Shown: positions 39,222 through 46,364, counted from the stretch's first letter. The stretch: DNA of 64,000 nucleotides from Cellulosimicrobium sp. ES-005 (GCF_040448685.1 NZ_CP159290.1:3844001-3908000); one strand, 5' to 3'. The notes: generated by a model from the letters alone, not told the origin. Numbers and translations: made by a program.

Positions 39222-39488
39222 TCAGGCCGCAACCTGACGCTTGGAGCCTGCCGCGTTTGTCACTCGGTGCATACGCGATCCGGGGTGGGCCTCGAAGAGG
39301 TCCTCCACGTCACGGTCGAGCCACTTCGCGAGGGCCTCTGCGAGGTCCTGCGAGCAGCCCCGCATCGCTCCCGTCTCCAGGGCGGAGATCGTCGCCTGCG
39401 TGCATCGGGTGAGAGCGGCGAGGTCGTACTGCGTGAAGCCAGCGCGCTTGCGGGCCCGCTGGATCTTCTCCGGGTCGATGACCTTCAT
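39222..39488 (-). CDS. Cro-like XRE transcription factor
   Basis: The 88-residue protein begins MKVIDPEKIQRARKRAGFTQYDLAALTRCTQ and continues with ATISALETGAMRG, a standard XRE helix-turn-helix. The ATG at 39488 has GGGAGG 5 bases upstream. An ATG at 39533 would add 15 residues and is a possible alternative. It is divergent from the larger repressor gene at 39703, so it should be the Cro-type protein of the switch. Confidence 0.82.
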   Translation of the reverse strand: MKVIDPEKIQRARKRAGFTQYDLAALTRCTQATISALETGAMRGCSQDLAEALAKWLDRDVEDLFEAHPGSRMHRVTNAAGSKRQVAA

Positions 39489-39553
39489 CCACACCTCCCT
39501 CAGGTACCTGACCTTGGGTCGTCGTGTGGCCATCCTGGCGTCCTTTCCTCGGT

Positions 39554-39648
39554 TTGACAAGTGAAGCGTGCCCTACGTGTCACTTACTTGTCAACAGGGC
39601 CCGACGAACGTGCAGGTCAGCCCGTAGAGTGAGCGGGTCACTTGTCCT
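39554..39648. promoter_or_regulatory. Genetic switch: divergent promoters and repressor sites
   Basis: TTGACAAGTGA (39554-39564) and, inverted, TCACTTACTTGTCAA (39580-39594) share the 9-mer TTGACAAGT. A third related site TCACTTGTCC lies at 39638-39647. The first two also look like -35 boxes (TTGACA) facing each other. The third overlaps a possible -35 (TTGTCC) 19 bases before TAGTAA at the start of the repressor transcript. This fits operator sites shared by the Cro-like protein and the repressor. It is read from sequence and not tested. Confidence 0.6.
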
Positions 39649-39702
39649 GAAATCCGTTCCGGCCGCTAGTAACAGCGGGAACAGAGACCAGAGGATCGAG
39701 CC

Positions 39703-40383
39703 ATGAACGACGACAGCAACGAGCTCACGCTCCGCGACGTCGCCCTTGCCGCATCCGAGCGGCTTGGCGGCGTTCGCGGCCGAGCGCTCGACCGCGAAGC
39801 CAAGAAGCGCGGGCTCACGCTGTCGTACACGACGGTCGACAAGATCATCGCCGGGACCTACAAGTCGAAGCCGAAGCCGGAGACGCTCAACGCACTCGCG
39901 GAGTTGTCTGGGATTGGTCGCGACCAGGTCTACGAAGCCGCCAAGGTCCCGCCGCCGGCCCCCTCGCTTGCGGAGGAGCTCGGTGCTGCGGGGGAGCAGC
40001 TCACGCCGGCCCAGCGAAAGATCGTGATCGACACCGTGAACCTCATGGCCCGGCAGAATCGCATCGTCGCCGAGGCTCTCGAGCTGGTCGAGACCTACGA
40101 CGAGATGCCGCCGAGCATGACCTACGGCGACATGCCGCCTTGGGTCACCTACGGAGACATCGGCACGCGGCGACGCGCCACAGGACAGGACGAGGAGGTG
40201 GGGCGTGATGGAGACGCCGCCCCCAGTAAGCAGGCCGCGGGGAGCGCGGCCACAGGCATCAACCCCGACGAGCTTGACCTTGCAGCCAAGGCGAAGCCGG
40301 ACGGCGGCTCGCTGTACGAGCGGGACCAGCGAGCCATGAGAGACGTCGGCGAGGAGTCGCAGGATCCCGAGGGCGCGTCGTAG
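39703..40383 (+). CDS. Immunity repressor (XRE-type)
   Basis: The 226-residue protein has an N-terminal helix-turn-helix (residues about 9-80: DVALAASERLGGVRGRALDREAKK ... YTTVDKIIAGTYKSKPKPETLNALAELSG). A linker and an acidic, low-complexity C-terminal part follow, with no visible LexA-type Ser-Lys protease. Without self-cleavage, removal would need another protease; the ImmA-type gene just downstream provides one. The stop TAG overlaps the start of the DUF3800 gene (TAGTG). Confidence 0.82.
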   Translation: MNDDSNELTLRDVALAASERLGGVRGRALDREAKKRGLTLSYTTVDKIIAGTYKSKPKPETLNALAELSGIGRDQVYEAAKVPPPAPSLAEELGAAGEQLTPAQRKIVIDTVNLMARQNRIVAEALELVETYDEMPPSMTYGDMPPWVTYGDIGTRRRATGQDEEVGRDGDAAPSKQAAGSAATGINPDELDLAAKAKPDGGSLYERDQRAMRDVGEESQDPEGAS

Positions 40384-41225
40384 TGGGCTTCTTCCCTCCG
40401 GGCGCCCTAGACGCCATCGATCCGCTCAAGCAGTTCCCGACACCCGAGCGGTACCGGCGCCTTCCCCGCGTTGAGGCGTTCGTAGACGAGGTCGGGGACC
40501 GCGGCTTCACCACGAAGTCGAGCGACGTCTTCGCGATGGTCGCGGTCATGGTCCCGCAGGAGCGCGTCCCGGACATGAAGGTCGTCGTGGGCGGCTTGCG
40601 TCACGCGGTGAACACCTCGAAGCCGCTCCACTGGGTCGACCACTTCACACCGAAGCCAAAGCATGCAGCTCGACGACGGCTTGCGTCTCAATGGATCGCC
40701 AAGATCCCAGACGTGAAGGTTGTGTACGTCGTTGCGCACAAGGCCACGCTGATCGCCAGCCAGCACCTCAGAGCTGACCGTGACCTGTTCTACAACTACA
40801 TGACGAAGCTGCTCCTCGAGCGCGTGGCCTACCAGGCGAGGTACTGGCCCGGCGGACAACGTCTCGCCGTTGCCCGGCTGAGCGCGGTCAAGAACATGGA
40901 CCACATCGAGAGCGTCGACTATCTCAACGGCGCTCGTCGCTACCAGCACACTCGCGCGCCGTTCGAGAACATCCTGTGGCCACCAATCTGGCGAGGTCCT
41001 GACGTGTTCGACGGGCTACAGCTCGCAGACCTGTATCTCGGCATGCTCTGGTGCGCGATCCGCGGCGATCATGGCGACGTCGACTGTGCCGAGATGCTGC
41101 TCGAGCACCGACACCAACTTCGACGTGGCCCGAGTGGCCAGGTGCTCGGGTGGGGCGTCAAGGTCTTCGGCGACCCCGCCTACCTCACCAAAAGGATCTG
41201 GTGGCCTGAGCTGATCCGGGCATGA
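40383..41225 (+). CDS. DUF3800-domain protein coupled to the repressor
   Basis: The 280-residue protein has EAFVDEVGDRGF (Asp35, Glu36, Asp39), the first acidic motif of DUF3800, a family with an RNase H-like fold. It also has a middle strand (LAVARLSAV) and the closing motif FDGLQLADLYLGMLWCAI. DUF3800 proteins are often found next to mobile elements and defence genes. The GTG start uses the last base of the repressor stop, so it is made in the lysogen. A role in immunity against other phages or in maintenance is the leading hypothesis. Confidence 0.8.
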   Translation: MGFFPPGALDAIDPLKQFPTPERYRRLPRVEAFVDEVGDRGFTTKSSDVFAMVAVMVPQERVPDMKVVVGGLRHAVNTSKPLHWVDHFTPKPKHAARRRLASQWIAKIPDVKVVYVVAHKATLIASQHLRADRDLFYNYMTKLLLERVAYQARYWPGGQRLAVARLSAVKNMDHIESVDYLNGARRYQHTRAPFENILWPPIWRGPDVFDGLQLADLYLGMLWCAIRGDHGDVDCAEMLLEHRHQLRRGPSGQVLGWGVKVFGDPAYLTKRIWWPELIRA

Positions 41226-41329
41226 CGAAGCCCGCAGGAGGGACTCCGAGGGCCACAACCACCTCTTGGATGGAGGGATCCGGTTGCCCGGTTCCGGCTA
41301 GTCTCGGCAGCCCCACCTGCGGGCTTCGT
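41225..41329. repeat. 14-bp inverted repeat after the DUF3800 gene
   Basis: ACGAAGCCCGCAGG (from the last base of the DUF3800 stop codon) and CCTGCGGGCTTCGT (41316-41329) are perfect complements 77 bases apart, followed by GTGTTGTG. It could act as a terminator with a large loop, as a small structured RNA or as a protein-binding pair. The loop holds no convincing gene. Confidence 0.55.
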
Positions 41330-41333
41330 GTTG

Positions 41334-41343
41334 TGACAAGTCA
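41334..41343. promoter_or_regulatory. Fourth repressor-like site
   Basis: TGACAAGTCA here repeats the core of the switch sites at 39554-39648. It stands between the inverted repeat and the LexA box, about 110 bases before the ImmA-type gene. It could place that gene under repressor control as well as LexA control. Confidence 0.45.
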
Positions 41344-41396
41344 ACCATGCGCTCGAACCTCCGGCAGCAGAGTTCGGCAAACCTTCACAACTCTGT

Positions 41397-41412
41397 TCGA
41401 ACGCGTGTTCGA
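41397..41412. promoter_or_regulatory. LexA (SOS) box
   Basis: TCGAAC-GCGT-GTTCGA matches the actinobacterial LexA consensus TCGAAC-N4-GTTCGA at every fixed position. It lies 40 bases before the ATG of the ImmA/IrrE-type peptidase, with TATGGT at about 41438 as a possible -10. Confidence 0.8.
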
Positions 41413-41451
41413 CTGGCGCCTACCACGAGCCACCCACTATGGTCCCGAACC

Positions 41452-41862
41452 ATGTACCACCCGTGGCGGACGTTGAGGTCGTTGCAGCACGTGACGCTGC
41501 TGTGGACCCCCATGCGCCGACGCCTCGGCGCGAGCAACGGGCGCGACACCATCCACCTCGACCCGCGCCAGTACCAGGTCGAACGGCGCTGCACCCTCGC
41601 GCACGAGCTCGTGCACCTCGAGATGGGGCACGAAGCAGAGTGCGCGCCGGCCGAAGAGGCGCGCGTCAACGCGGAGGCTGCGCGGCGTCTCATCACGGTG
41701 GAGCGGCTCATCGACGCCTGGCGGTGGTCCATGAGCCTCGAGGAGGTCGCTGACGAGTGCTGGGTCACGGTCGACGTGCTGCGCGACCGGCTCGACAACC
41801 TCAGCCCCGACGAGGCTCAGCAACTCGCGGATGCGCTCCTGTCGCGCGAGGACGGCGCCTAG
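41452..41862 (+). CDS. ImmA/IrrE-type metallopeptidase
   Basis: The 136-residue protein has TLAHELVHLEMGHE, the HEXXH zinc motif (His51, Glu52, His55), and a helical C-terminal half (EEARVNAEAARRLITVERLID onward). In ICEBs1 and Deinococcus, ImmA/IrrE enzymes cleave XRE-type repressors on DNA damage. Here the gene follows a LexA box and sits beside a repressor that lacks its own protease. The ATG at 41452 is preferred over one 105 bases earlier that would place the LexA box within the coding region. Confidence 0.85.
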   Translation: MYHPWRTLRSLQHVTLLWTPMRRRLGASNGRDTIHLDPRQYQVERRCTLAHELVHLEMGHEAECAPAEEARVNAEAARRLITVERLIDAWRWSMSLEEVADECWVTVDVLRDRLDNLSPDEAQQLADALLSREDGA

Positions 41863-43097
41863 CCCCCCGTCAGGCCGAGCCGACCCGCAACGCCGTCCAG
41901 TGCCGCGCGCGTGCGCGTCGTGTCGGTGTGCAGGTACGCCTTGGTGCTGAGGATGCTCGCGTGGCCGAGGATCGCGGTGATGGTGGCGTCGTCGACGTTT
42001 CCGACGCGCAGGAGCGTGGCCGCGGTGTGGCGGGCCTCGTACAGGTCCGGGCGCCGCCCAATGATCTCCGGCCCGGTCTCGCGGGGCGATGGCTCGGTCA
42101 CGGCGACCTGCGCGGCGTCGGTGATCTCGTACCAGGCGGCTCGGTCGTCGGGGTCGCGTCGCGGTCGGCCGTCGGCCTGCGGCCAGACGATGCCGTGGCG
42201 GTTGGCGGGTGCGATCTCGCGCCAGGCTTGCAGCGAGGAGACCATCCACGGCACGAGGGGGATGACGCGCCATCCGGACTTGGTCTTGGGCCGCACGAGG
42301 TGGAGCGCACCGTCGACCTGGCGCGCCTCGAACCCGCGGGGGACGCGGAAGCCGGAGGAGCGGTCACGGGCCACCTTGTACGGCAGAGGCTTGAGCTGCC
42401 ACGCGAGCGTGAGCGTCGGCTCGTCGCTGTCCAGATCGACCATGTCCCACGTGAGGCCGAGCGTCTCGGCGGGGCGCATGCCCTGGAGCATGGCGGCGGC
42501 CCAACGAGACGCGTCGGGGCGCTTCGAGGCCACCTCAAGGATGGCGAGTGCGTCGGGGAGGGGGAGTGCATCTCGGTCGTTGGTGCCGACGCTGGGGGCA
42601 GCGACCATGCGCGCCCGTTCGGGGACGTTGTAGCCCTCCTCGACGGCCGCGGTGAGCATGGAGGACAGTGCGGCGTGGTAGCGCGCTTGGGACGACTGCG
42701 CGAGCCCTTTGGTCTCCATGGCCCGGTGGAACGTGCGCACGTCGGCGGGGGTGAGCTGGTCGAGGCGACGGTGCCCGATGGCGGGGACGACCCACCGGGT
42801 GATCGCCGTCCGGTTGGCGTTCCATGTGGTCGGCCGCAGGGTTCCAGAGGTGTTCTCGAGCCAGGTGTCCGACCATCGCTTCACGGTGGGCTTGCCGTCC
42901 ATCGTCGGCGCTTCGGCTTCCTCGGCTGCTCGGATGGCTGCCAAGAGTTTCTGCCGGGCTCCCCGCTCGGTGGTTGCGGTGATCTTCCGTCGCCGTCGCG
43001 TCCCGCGCTGCGTGTACCCGGCCTCGTAGGTGCCGACCCACCTGCCCTTCGAGGCGTCGAAGTAGACGCTGCCGGTCCCGTGCGCTCGTCGTGCCAT
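41859..43097 (-). CDS. int: Tyrosine recombinase (phage integrase)
   Basis: The 412-residue protein has an N-terminal arm-binding domain (GTGSVYFDASKGRWVGTYE), an SAM-like core-binding domain near residues 75-170, and a catalytic domain. The catalytic residues are Arg in LQGMRPAE (about 206), YEARHTAATLL with the Arg-His pair (about 355), GHAS and the Tyr nucleophile in KAYLHTD (about 384). The first His of the HxxR box is Tyr, a variant often seen in actinobacterial integrases. The ATG at 43097 leaves the arm sites upstream. A start at 43166 would bury them inside the gene. The end overlaps the ImmA-type gene by 4 bases. Confidence 0.93.
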   Translation of the reverse strand: MARRAHGTGSVYFDASKGRWVGTYEAGYTQRGTRRRRKITATTERGARQKLLAAIRAAEEAEAPTMDGKPTVKRWSDTWLENTSGTLRPTTWNANRTAITRWVVPAIGHRRLDQLTPADVRTFHRAMETKGLAQSSQARYHAALSSMLTAAVEEGYNVPERARMVAAPSVGTNDRDALPLPDALAILEVASKRPDASRWAAAMLQGMRPAETLGLTWDMVDLDSDEPTLTLAWQLKPLPYKVARDRSSGFRVPRGFEARQVDGALHLVRPKTKSGWRVIPLVPWMVSSLQAWREIAPANRHGIVWPQADGRPRRDPDDRAAWYEITDAAQVAVTEPSPRETGPEIIGRRPDLYEARHTAATLLRVGNVDDATITAILGHASILSTKAYLHTDTTRTRAALDGVAGRLGLTGG

Positions 43098-43111
43098 GGG
43101 TGCCACCTTAG

Positions 43112-43132
43112 GGGAGCCAAGCGGGGAGCCAT
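43112..43132. repeat. Integrase arm-type sites, right arm
   Basis: GGGAGCCAA at 43112-43120 and GGGAGCCAT at 43124-43132 repeat the left-arm motif with the same 12-base step. They lie 15 bases before the integrase ATG, so integrase binding here could also repress its own gene. Confidence 0.7.
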
Positions 43133-43211
43133 AGTTGGCGGCTGCATAAGACCGCGTACGGAGCAAACCCGCAGGTGAGAGGCGTTCTGCCCTGTGTCCA
43201 GCATATCAACC

Positions 43212-43260
43212 GATTCACTCGTAATGAATAGGTCAAGGGTTCGATTCCCTTAGGCGGCTC
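43212..43260 (+). repeat. attR: displaced 3' half of host tRNA-Thr
   Basis: The 24-base core (43212-43235) repeats the anticodon arm. Then AAGGG and CCCTT form a T-stem that differs from the left copy, and AGGCGGC restores the acceptor strand. This is the host gene's original 3' half. It lacks a 5' half and so is not a functional tRNA. Confidence 0.88.
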
Positions 43261-43264
43261 CGAC

Positions 43265-43295
43265 GAGGCCCGGAATCTCAACGATTCCGGGCCTC
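43265..43295 (+). terminator. Original terminator of the host tRNA-Thr
   Basis: GAGGCCCGGAATC and GATTCCGGGCCTC pair over 13 bp around TCAAC. It is the host counterpart of the phage-supplied hairpin at 3074-3104. Confidence 0.82.
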
Positions 43296-43299
43296 AGTC

Positions 43300-43545
43300 A
43301 TGTCCGGGCGAGGGTGCCCGAGGCGATGAGCAGCGTGTTGGTCGCTGAAGACTCGCCGGACCCGTGACGCGGCGGCCTTGGCGATGCGTGCCACGCGGCG
43401 TGGCTCCCGCGTGCACCCGGGCGGCTGCCCGCCGTCGCGGCGCACGACCCGTCGGACCCGGACGACACGGCGGGGGACGTCGACGAGCCGGTGCGGTGGC
43501 AGCGCCGCGCGTCCAGGAGCGCCGCGCCGCGCACGCGCTGAGCGC
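43300..43545. other. Intergenic region beyond attR, no convincing gene
   Basis: Several open frames cross this stretch on both strands but none has a ribosome-binding site or recognisable protein. A plus-strand frame (about 43361-43541) reads DACHAAWLPRAPGRLPAV and ends at TGA. It has high third-position GC but no start codon, so it may be the remnant of a lost gene. Confidence 0.5.
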
Positions 43546-44295
43546 TCAGCCGACGCGGCGCAGCAGCAGGATCGCGCCGCCCGCCGCCGCGGCGACGAGC
43601 CCGCCGACGCCGACCACGGCGAGCGTGGGGAACGCCTCCTCCGCGGGCGGGGGAGGCGCCATGCGCTCCGCGGCTGACGTGAGCGGCGTGCGTGACGGCT
43701 CCGGCCGGGCCGTCGTGGGCTCGGGAGAGGGCTCGACGGGCGCCTCGGTCGTCGGCTCCTGCGTCGGCTCCTCGGTCACCTCCGGCTCGGGCGCGTCCGC
43801 CGTCCCGACGGGCGCCTCGACGACCGGCGCGGGGGCCTCGACCGCCGGAGGCGCCTCGACGGGCGCCTCGGTCACGGGAGCGGGGGGCGGCGTCGTCGGC
43901 GCGGGCGTGGCGGTGGTCGTGCAGACGGCGGCGTCGCCGTTCCACTCCGCGAACTGCTGGTCGATGCCCGTCACCATGACCCAGCTGATGCAGTACCCGT
44001 CGCTGTACTGTCCTCGCCGCGGGACGTCGAGCTCCAGCACGCCGTCGGCGGCGTCCTCCCGGGAGTAGCCGTCTCCGAGGTGGCGCGCGTGCGACCCGTC
44101 GGGAGAGGTCACGACGTACCCGAGCCACCCCGGCCCCTCGTGCAGCCGGCTCGCGTCGAACGACACGGTGTCGACGGTGACGGTGAGCCCTCCGCCGCCG
44201 TCGCGATCGGCGGCCACCGCCGGCGCCGCCGCGAGCGCCGCCGTGACGACCCCCAGGGTCGCGAGCGCGAGCAGTCGGCCAGCGGCGCGCATCAT
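43546..44295 (-). CDS. Secreted surface protein with Pro/Thr/Glu-rich stalk
   Basis: The 249-residue protein has a signal peptide (residues about 1-28, ending APAVAA), then a beta-rich domain with GYCISWVMVTG (about 35-125). A long Pro/Glu/Thr/Val-rich stalk (about 130-215) and a C-terminal hydrophobic helix (TLAVVGVGGLVAAAAGG) with RR after it complete the protein. This is the layout of a cell-wall-spanning protein. No LPxTG is present, so it is probably membrane-anchored. The ATG at 44293-44295 is preceded by GGAGGTGA. Confidence 0.72.
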   Translation of the reverse strand: MMRAAGRLLALATLGVVTAALAAAPAVAADRDGGGGLTVTVDTVSFDASRLHEGPGWLGYVVTSPDGSHARHLGDGYSREDAADGVLELDVPRRGQYSDGYCISWVMVTGIDQQFAEWNGDAAVCTTTATPAPTTPPPAPVTEAPVEAPPAVEAPAPVVEAPVGTADAPEPEVTEEPTQEPTTEAPVEPSPEPTTARPEPSRTPLTSAAERMAPPPPAEEAFPTLAVVGVGGLVAAAAGGAILLLRRVG

Positions 44296-44412
44296 CACCT
44301 CCGGGTCGGCTCGGGCGTGGTCCGCGGCACATCGTACGCAGTCCGGGTGCGCCGTCGGAAAGCGCGGTTTCGGGCCCGGACAAATCGCTCGACCTCGACG
44401 CTCGCGCCGTCC

Positions 44413-44503
44413 TAGCGTGGCCGTCATGTTCTTCATGACGATGGTGCGTCGTGGCCGGGCCGGCCTCGCGACGCGAGTGGGGATGGCACCCGCTCACCGC
44501 TGA
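44413..44503 (+). promoter_or_regulatory. Putative leaderless promoter and overlapping leader ORF of erm
   Basis: TAGCGT at 44413-44418, with TCGACC 18 bases before, would start transcription close to the ATG at 44426. That ATG opens a 25-codon frame (MFFMTMVRRGRAGLATRVG, stop 44503) that overlaps the erm start in another frame. Erm genes are often controlled by short leader peptides, so this could be regulatory. It could also be the true N-terminus with one base lost. Both are inference. Confidence 0.35.
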
Positions 44504-44987
44504 GCACGCCGCGCGCGTGGTCGACGACGCCGGGGTGCGTCCCGGTCAGCTCGTCCTCGATCTCGGGGCCGGGGACGGGGCGCTCACGCGGCACCTCGTG
44601 GCCGCGGGCGCGCGAGTCCTCGCCGTCGAGCTGCACCCGCGCCGCGCCCATACCCTGCGCGAGCGCTTCGCCGGTGCGGACGTGACGGTCCTGGAGGTCG
44701 ACCTCGCCGACCTGCGCCTGCCGCGACGCCCGTTCCGCGTCGTCGCGAACCCGCCGTTCGGGCTGACGTCGCCGCTGCTCGCTCGCGTGCTCGCGCGGGG
44801 ATCCGCGCTCGTCGCGGCGGACGTCGTCGTGCAGCGGCAGGCCGCGCGGCGCATCGCTGCGGGCGAGGGCACGGCGGGGCGCGCCGCACGGCGCTGGGCC
44901 GTCGAGGTCGCGCGGTCCGTGCCGCGCTCGGCGTTCCGGCCGCCGCCGCGCGTCGACGCGGCGGTGCTCCGCGTCCGGCGGCGCTGA
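44451..44987 (+). CDS. Erm-type 23S rRNA adenine dimethyltransferase
   Basis: The 178-residue protein has the SAM-binding motif LVLDLGAGDGALT (residues 34-46), the acidic end of strand 2 (VELHP, Glu60) and the catalytic NPPFGLT (100-106). A basic C-terminus follows (RSVPRSAFRPPPRVDAAVLRVRR). The N-terminus WGWHPLTAEHA resembles the ErmO/Lrm-type enzymes of Streptomyces. These methylate A2058 and give macrolide-lincosamide-streptogramin B resistance; some are intrinsic. The GTG has no clear ribosome-binding site. Confidence 0.82.
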   Translation: MAGPASRREWGWHPLTAEHAARVVDDAGVRPGQLVLDLGAGDGALTRHLVAAGARVLAVELHPRRAHTLRERFAGADVTVLEVDLADLRLPRRPFRVVANPPFGLTSPLLARVLARGSALVAADVVVQRQAARRIAAGEGTAGRAARRWAVEVARSVPRSAFRPPPRVDAAVLRVRRR

Positions 44988-45004
44988 GGGTTCTCGCGTC
45001 GAGC

Positions 45005-45601
45005 TCAGCGACCGAGCGTCGCGAGCCACGCGACGAGCGCGTCGCACACCGCGGCGTCCTGGCCCTTGAGGTCGTGCGCGCCCGGGAGCTCGACGCGCGT
45101 GACCGGGCCGGGGATCGCGGCGGTGTGCTCGGCGAGCTCGTCGGGCGTCGCGAACGGGTCCGTGCGCCCCGACACGAGAAGCACGGGCACGCGCAGGTCG
45201 GGGAAGTGCTCGGTGCGCAGGCGCTCGGGCTTGCCCGGCGGGTGCAGGGGGTAGCTGACGAGCGCGAGCCCGGCCGCGGGCAGGCCCTCGGCGACGGCCA
45301 TCGAGCACATGCGCCCGCCGTACGAGCGGCCGCCGAGCACGAGGCGGTCCGTCGTCGTGCCGAGCTCGGCGGCGAACGCCTCGGCCTCCGCGCGCACGTG
45401 GGCGATCGCGACGGGCGGCCGGTCGGGCATCCGCTTGCCCGCGGTCCGGTAGGGGAAGTCGACGCGCCGCACCGGCACGGGCGGGTCGAGCGCGGCGAGC
45501 GCGTCGTCGATCGCGACGAGCGCGCGGTGGTCGCGGCTCGCGCCGGCGCCCGGCGTGAGCAGGACGCCGGCGACGGGCCGGTCGGGGGTCGGCGTGGTCA
45601 C
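45005..45601 (-). CDS. Alpha/beta hydrolase, KANL3/Tex30-like
   Basis: The 198-residue protein has LTPGAGASRDH near the N-terminus, GGRSYGGRM (nucleophile Ser about 95), LLVSGRTDPFATPDEL (Asp) and ELPGAHDLKG (His). This is the compact set found in the KANL3/Tex30-like hydrolases. The substrate is unknown. The GTG at 45601 has no strong ribosome-binding site. It is followed on the left by a short gap to the erm gene. Confidence 0.82.
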   Translation of the reverse strand: MTTPTPDRPVAGVLLTPGAGASRDHRALVAIDDALAALDPPVPVRRVDFPYRTAGKRMPDRPPVAIAHVRAEAEAFAAELGTTTDRLVLGGRSYGGRMCSMAVAEGLPAAGLALVSYPLHPPGKPERLRTEHFPDLRVPVLLVSGRTDPFATPDELAEHTAAIPGPVTRVELPGAHDLKGQDAAVCDALVAWLATLGR

Positions 45602-45640
45602 CCGCCCAGTCTCGCAGCGAGCACGACGTTCCTCGCGGTC

Positions 45641-45693
45641 GAGCACGACGTGGGTGTCGCGACGGCGTCCACAACGACACCCACGTCGTGCTC
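45641..45693 (-). terminator. Terminator of the DUF305 gene
   Basis: GAGCACGACGTGGGTGTCG and CGACACCCACGTCGTGCTC pair perfectly over 19 bp with a 15-base loop, 7 bases beyond the DUF305 stop. The 12-mer CGAGCACGACGT is repeated just to the left at 45618-45629. Confidence 0.75.
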
Positions 45694-45699
45694 GGCGGG

Positions 45700-46299
45700 T
45701 CAGAGCTCGGCGAGCAGCGAGCGCATCGCGTCGATCTCCTCCTGCTGCGCCGCGACGATCTCCTCCGCGAGCGCCAGCACCTCGGGGTCCTCGCCCTCGG
45801 CGAGGACGTCCTGCGCCATGGCGACGGCACCCTCGTGGTGCTCGACCATGCCCTCCAGGAAGAGGCGCTGGGCCTCCTCGGCGGGCGCGGCCTCGAGCGC
45901 GGCGAGCGCGTCGTCGTCGAGCATGCCGCCCATGTGCCCGGCGTGGTCGCCGCCGGACGGGTCGGCGCCCCAGCGGTCGAGCATCGCGGTCATCTGCTCG
46001 ACCTCCGGGGCCTGCGCGGCCTCGATCTGCTCGGCGAGGGCGACCACGCGCTCGTCGACGCCGTCCTTTGCGAGCACGATCGCGGACATCTCCACGGCCT
46101 GCTCGTGGTGCGGGATCATCATCTGCGCGAACATCACGTCGGCGGCGGACGCCGTCGTGGCGCTCGCGGGCGCGGTGCTCGTGGGCGTGCCCGCGGGCTG
46201 CTCGCCGGCGTCTCCGGTGCCGGCGTCGGAGCAGCCCGTCAGGGCGAGCGTGGTGCCGAGCGCGAGCGCGGCGAGGGTCGTGCGGGCGGTGCGTGTCAT
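45700..46299 (-). CDS. DUF305 lipoprotein, metal-responsive
   Basis: The 199-residue protein has a lipobox (LTGCSD, Cys23) and a helical DUF305 domain with paired His motifs MMIPHHEQAVEMS and MVEHHEGAVAMA. A Met/His-rich loop HAGHMGGM lies between them. DUF305 proteins are ferritin-like four-helix proteins; several (such as CopM) bind copper outside the membrane. Its place next to the copper ATPase supports that here. Confidence 0.85.
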   Translation of the reverse strand: MTRTARTTLAALALGTTLALTGCSDAGTGDAGEQPAGTPTSTAPASATTASAADVMFAQMMIPHHEQAVEMSAIVLAKDGVDERVVALAEQIEAAQAPEVEQMTAMLDRWGADPSGGDHAGHMGGMLDDDALAALEAAPAEEAQRLFLEGMVEHHEGAVAMAQDVLAEGEDPEVLALAEEIVAAQQEEIDAMRSLLAEL

Positions 46300-46364
46300 G
46301 GTCGATCTCCGTTCGTGGGGTGCAGCGGGCGCACGTGGGCGCCCAGGACGGGCCCGGCGTCGGC

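Noticed and set aside
41225-41329. CRISPR-like or IS end
   Set aside because: There is one inverted pair only, with no repeat array, transposase or target duplication.
43098-43166. Longer integrase start upstream of 43097
   Set aside because: It would translate the arm-type repeats as GSPLGSPKV-like residues. The ATG at 43097 begins the conserved MARRAHGTGSVYF-type N-terminus.
3017-43260. Satellite or integrative conjugative element instead of a prophage
   Set aside because: A full set of packaging, capsid, tail and lysis genes is present, with no relaxase or conjugation genes.
43361-43541. Small plus-strand gene after attR
   Set aside because: The frame has no start codon after its upstream stop and no ribosome-binding site. 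It is noted only as a possible remnant.
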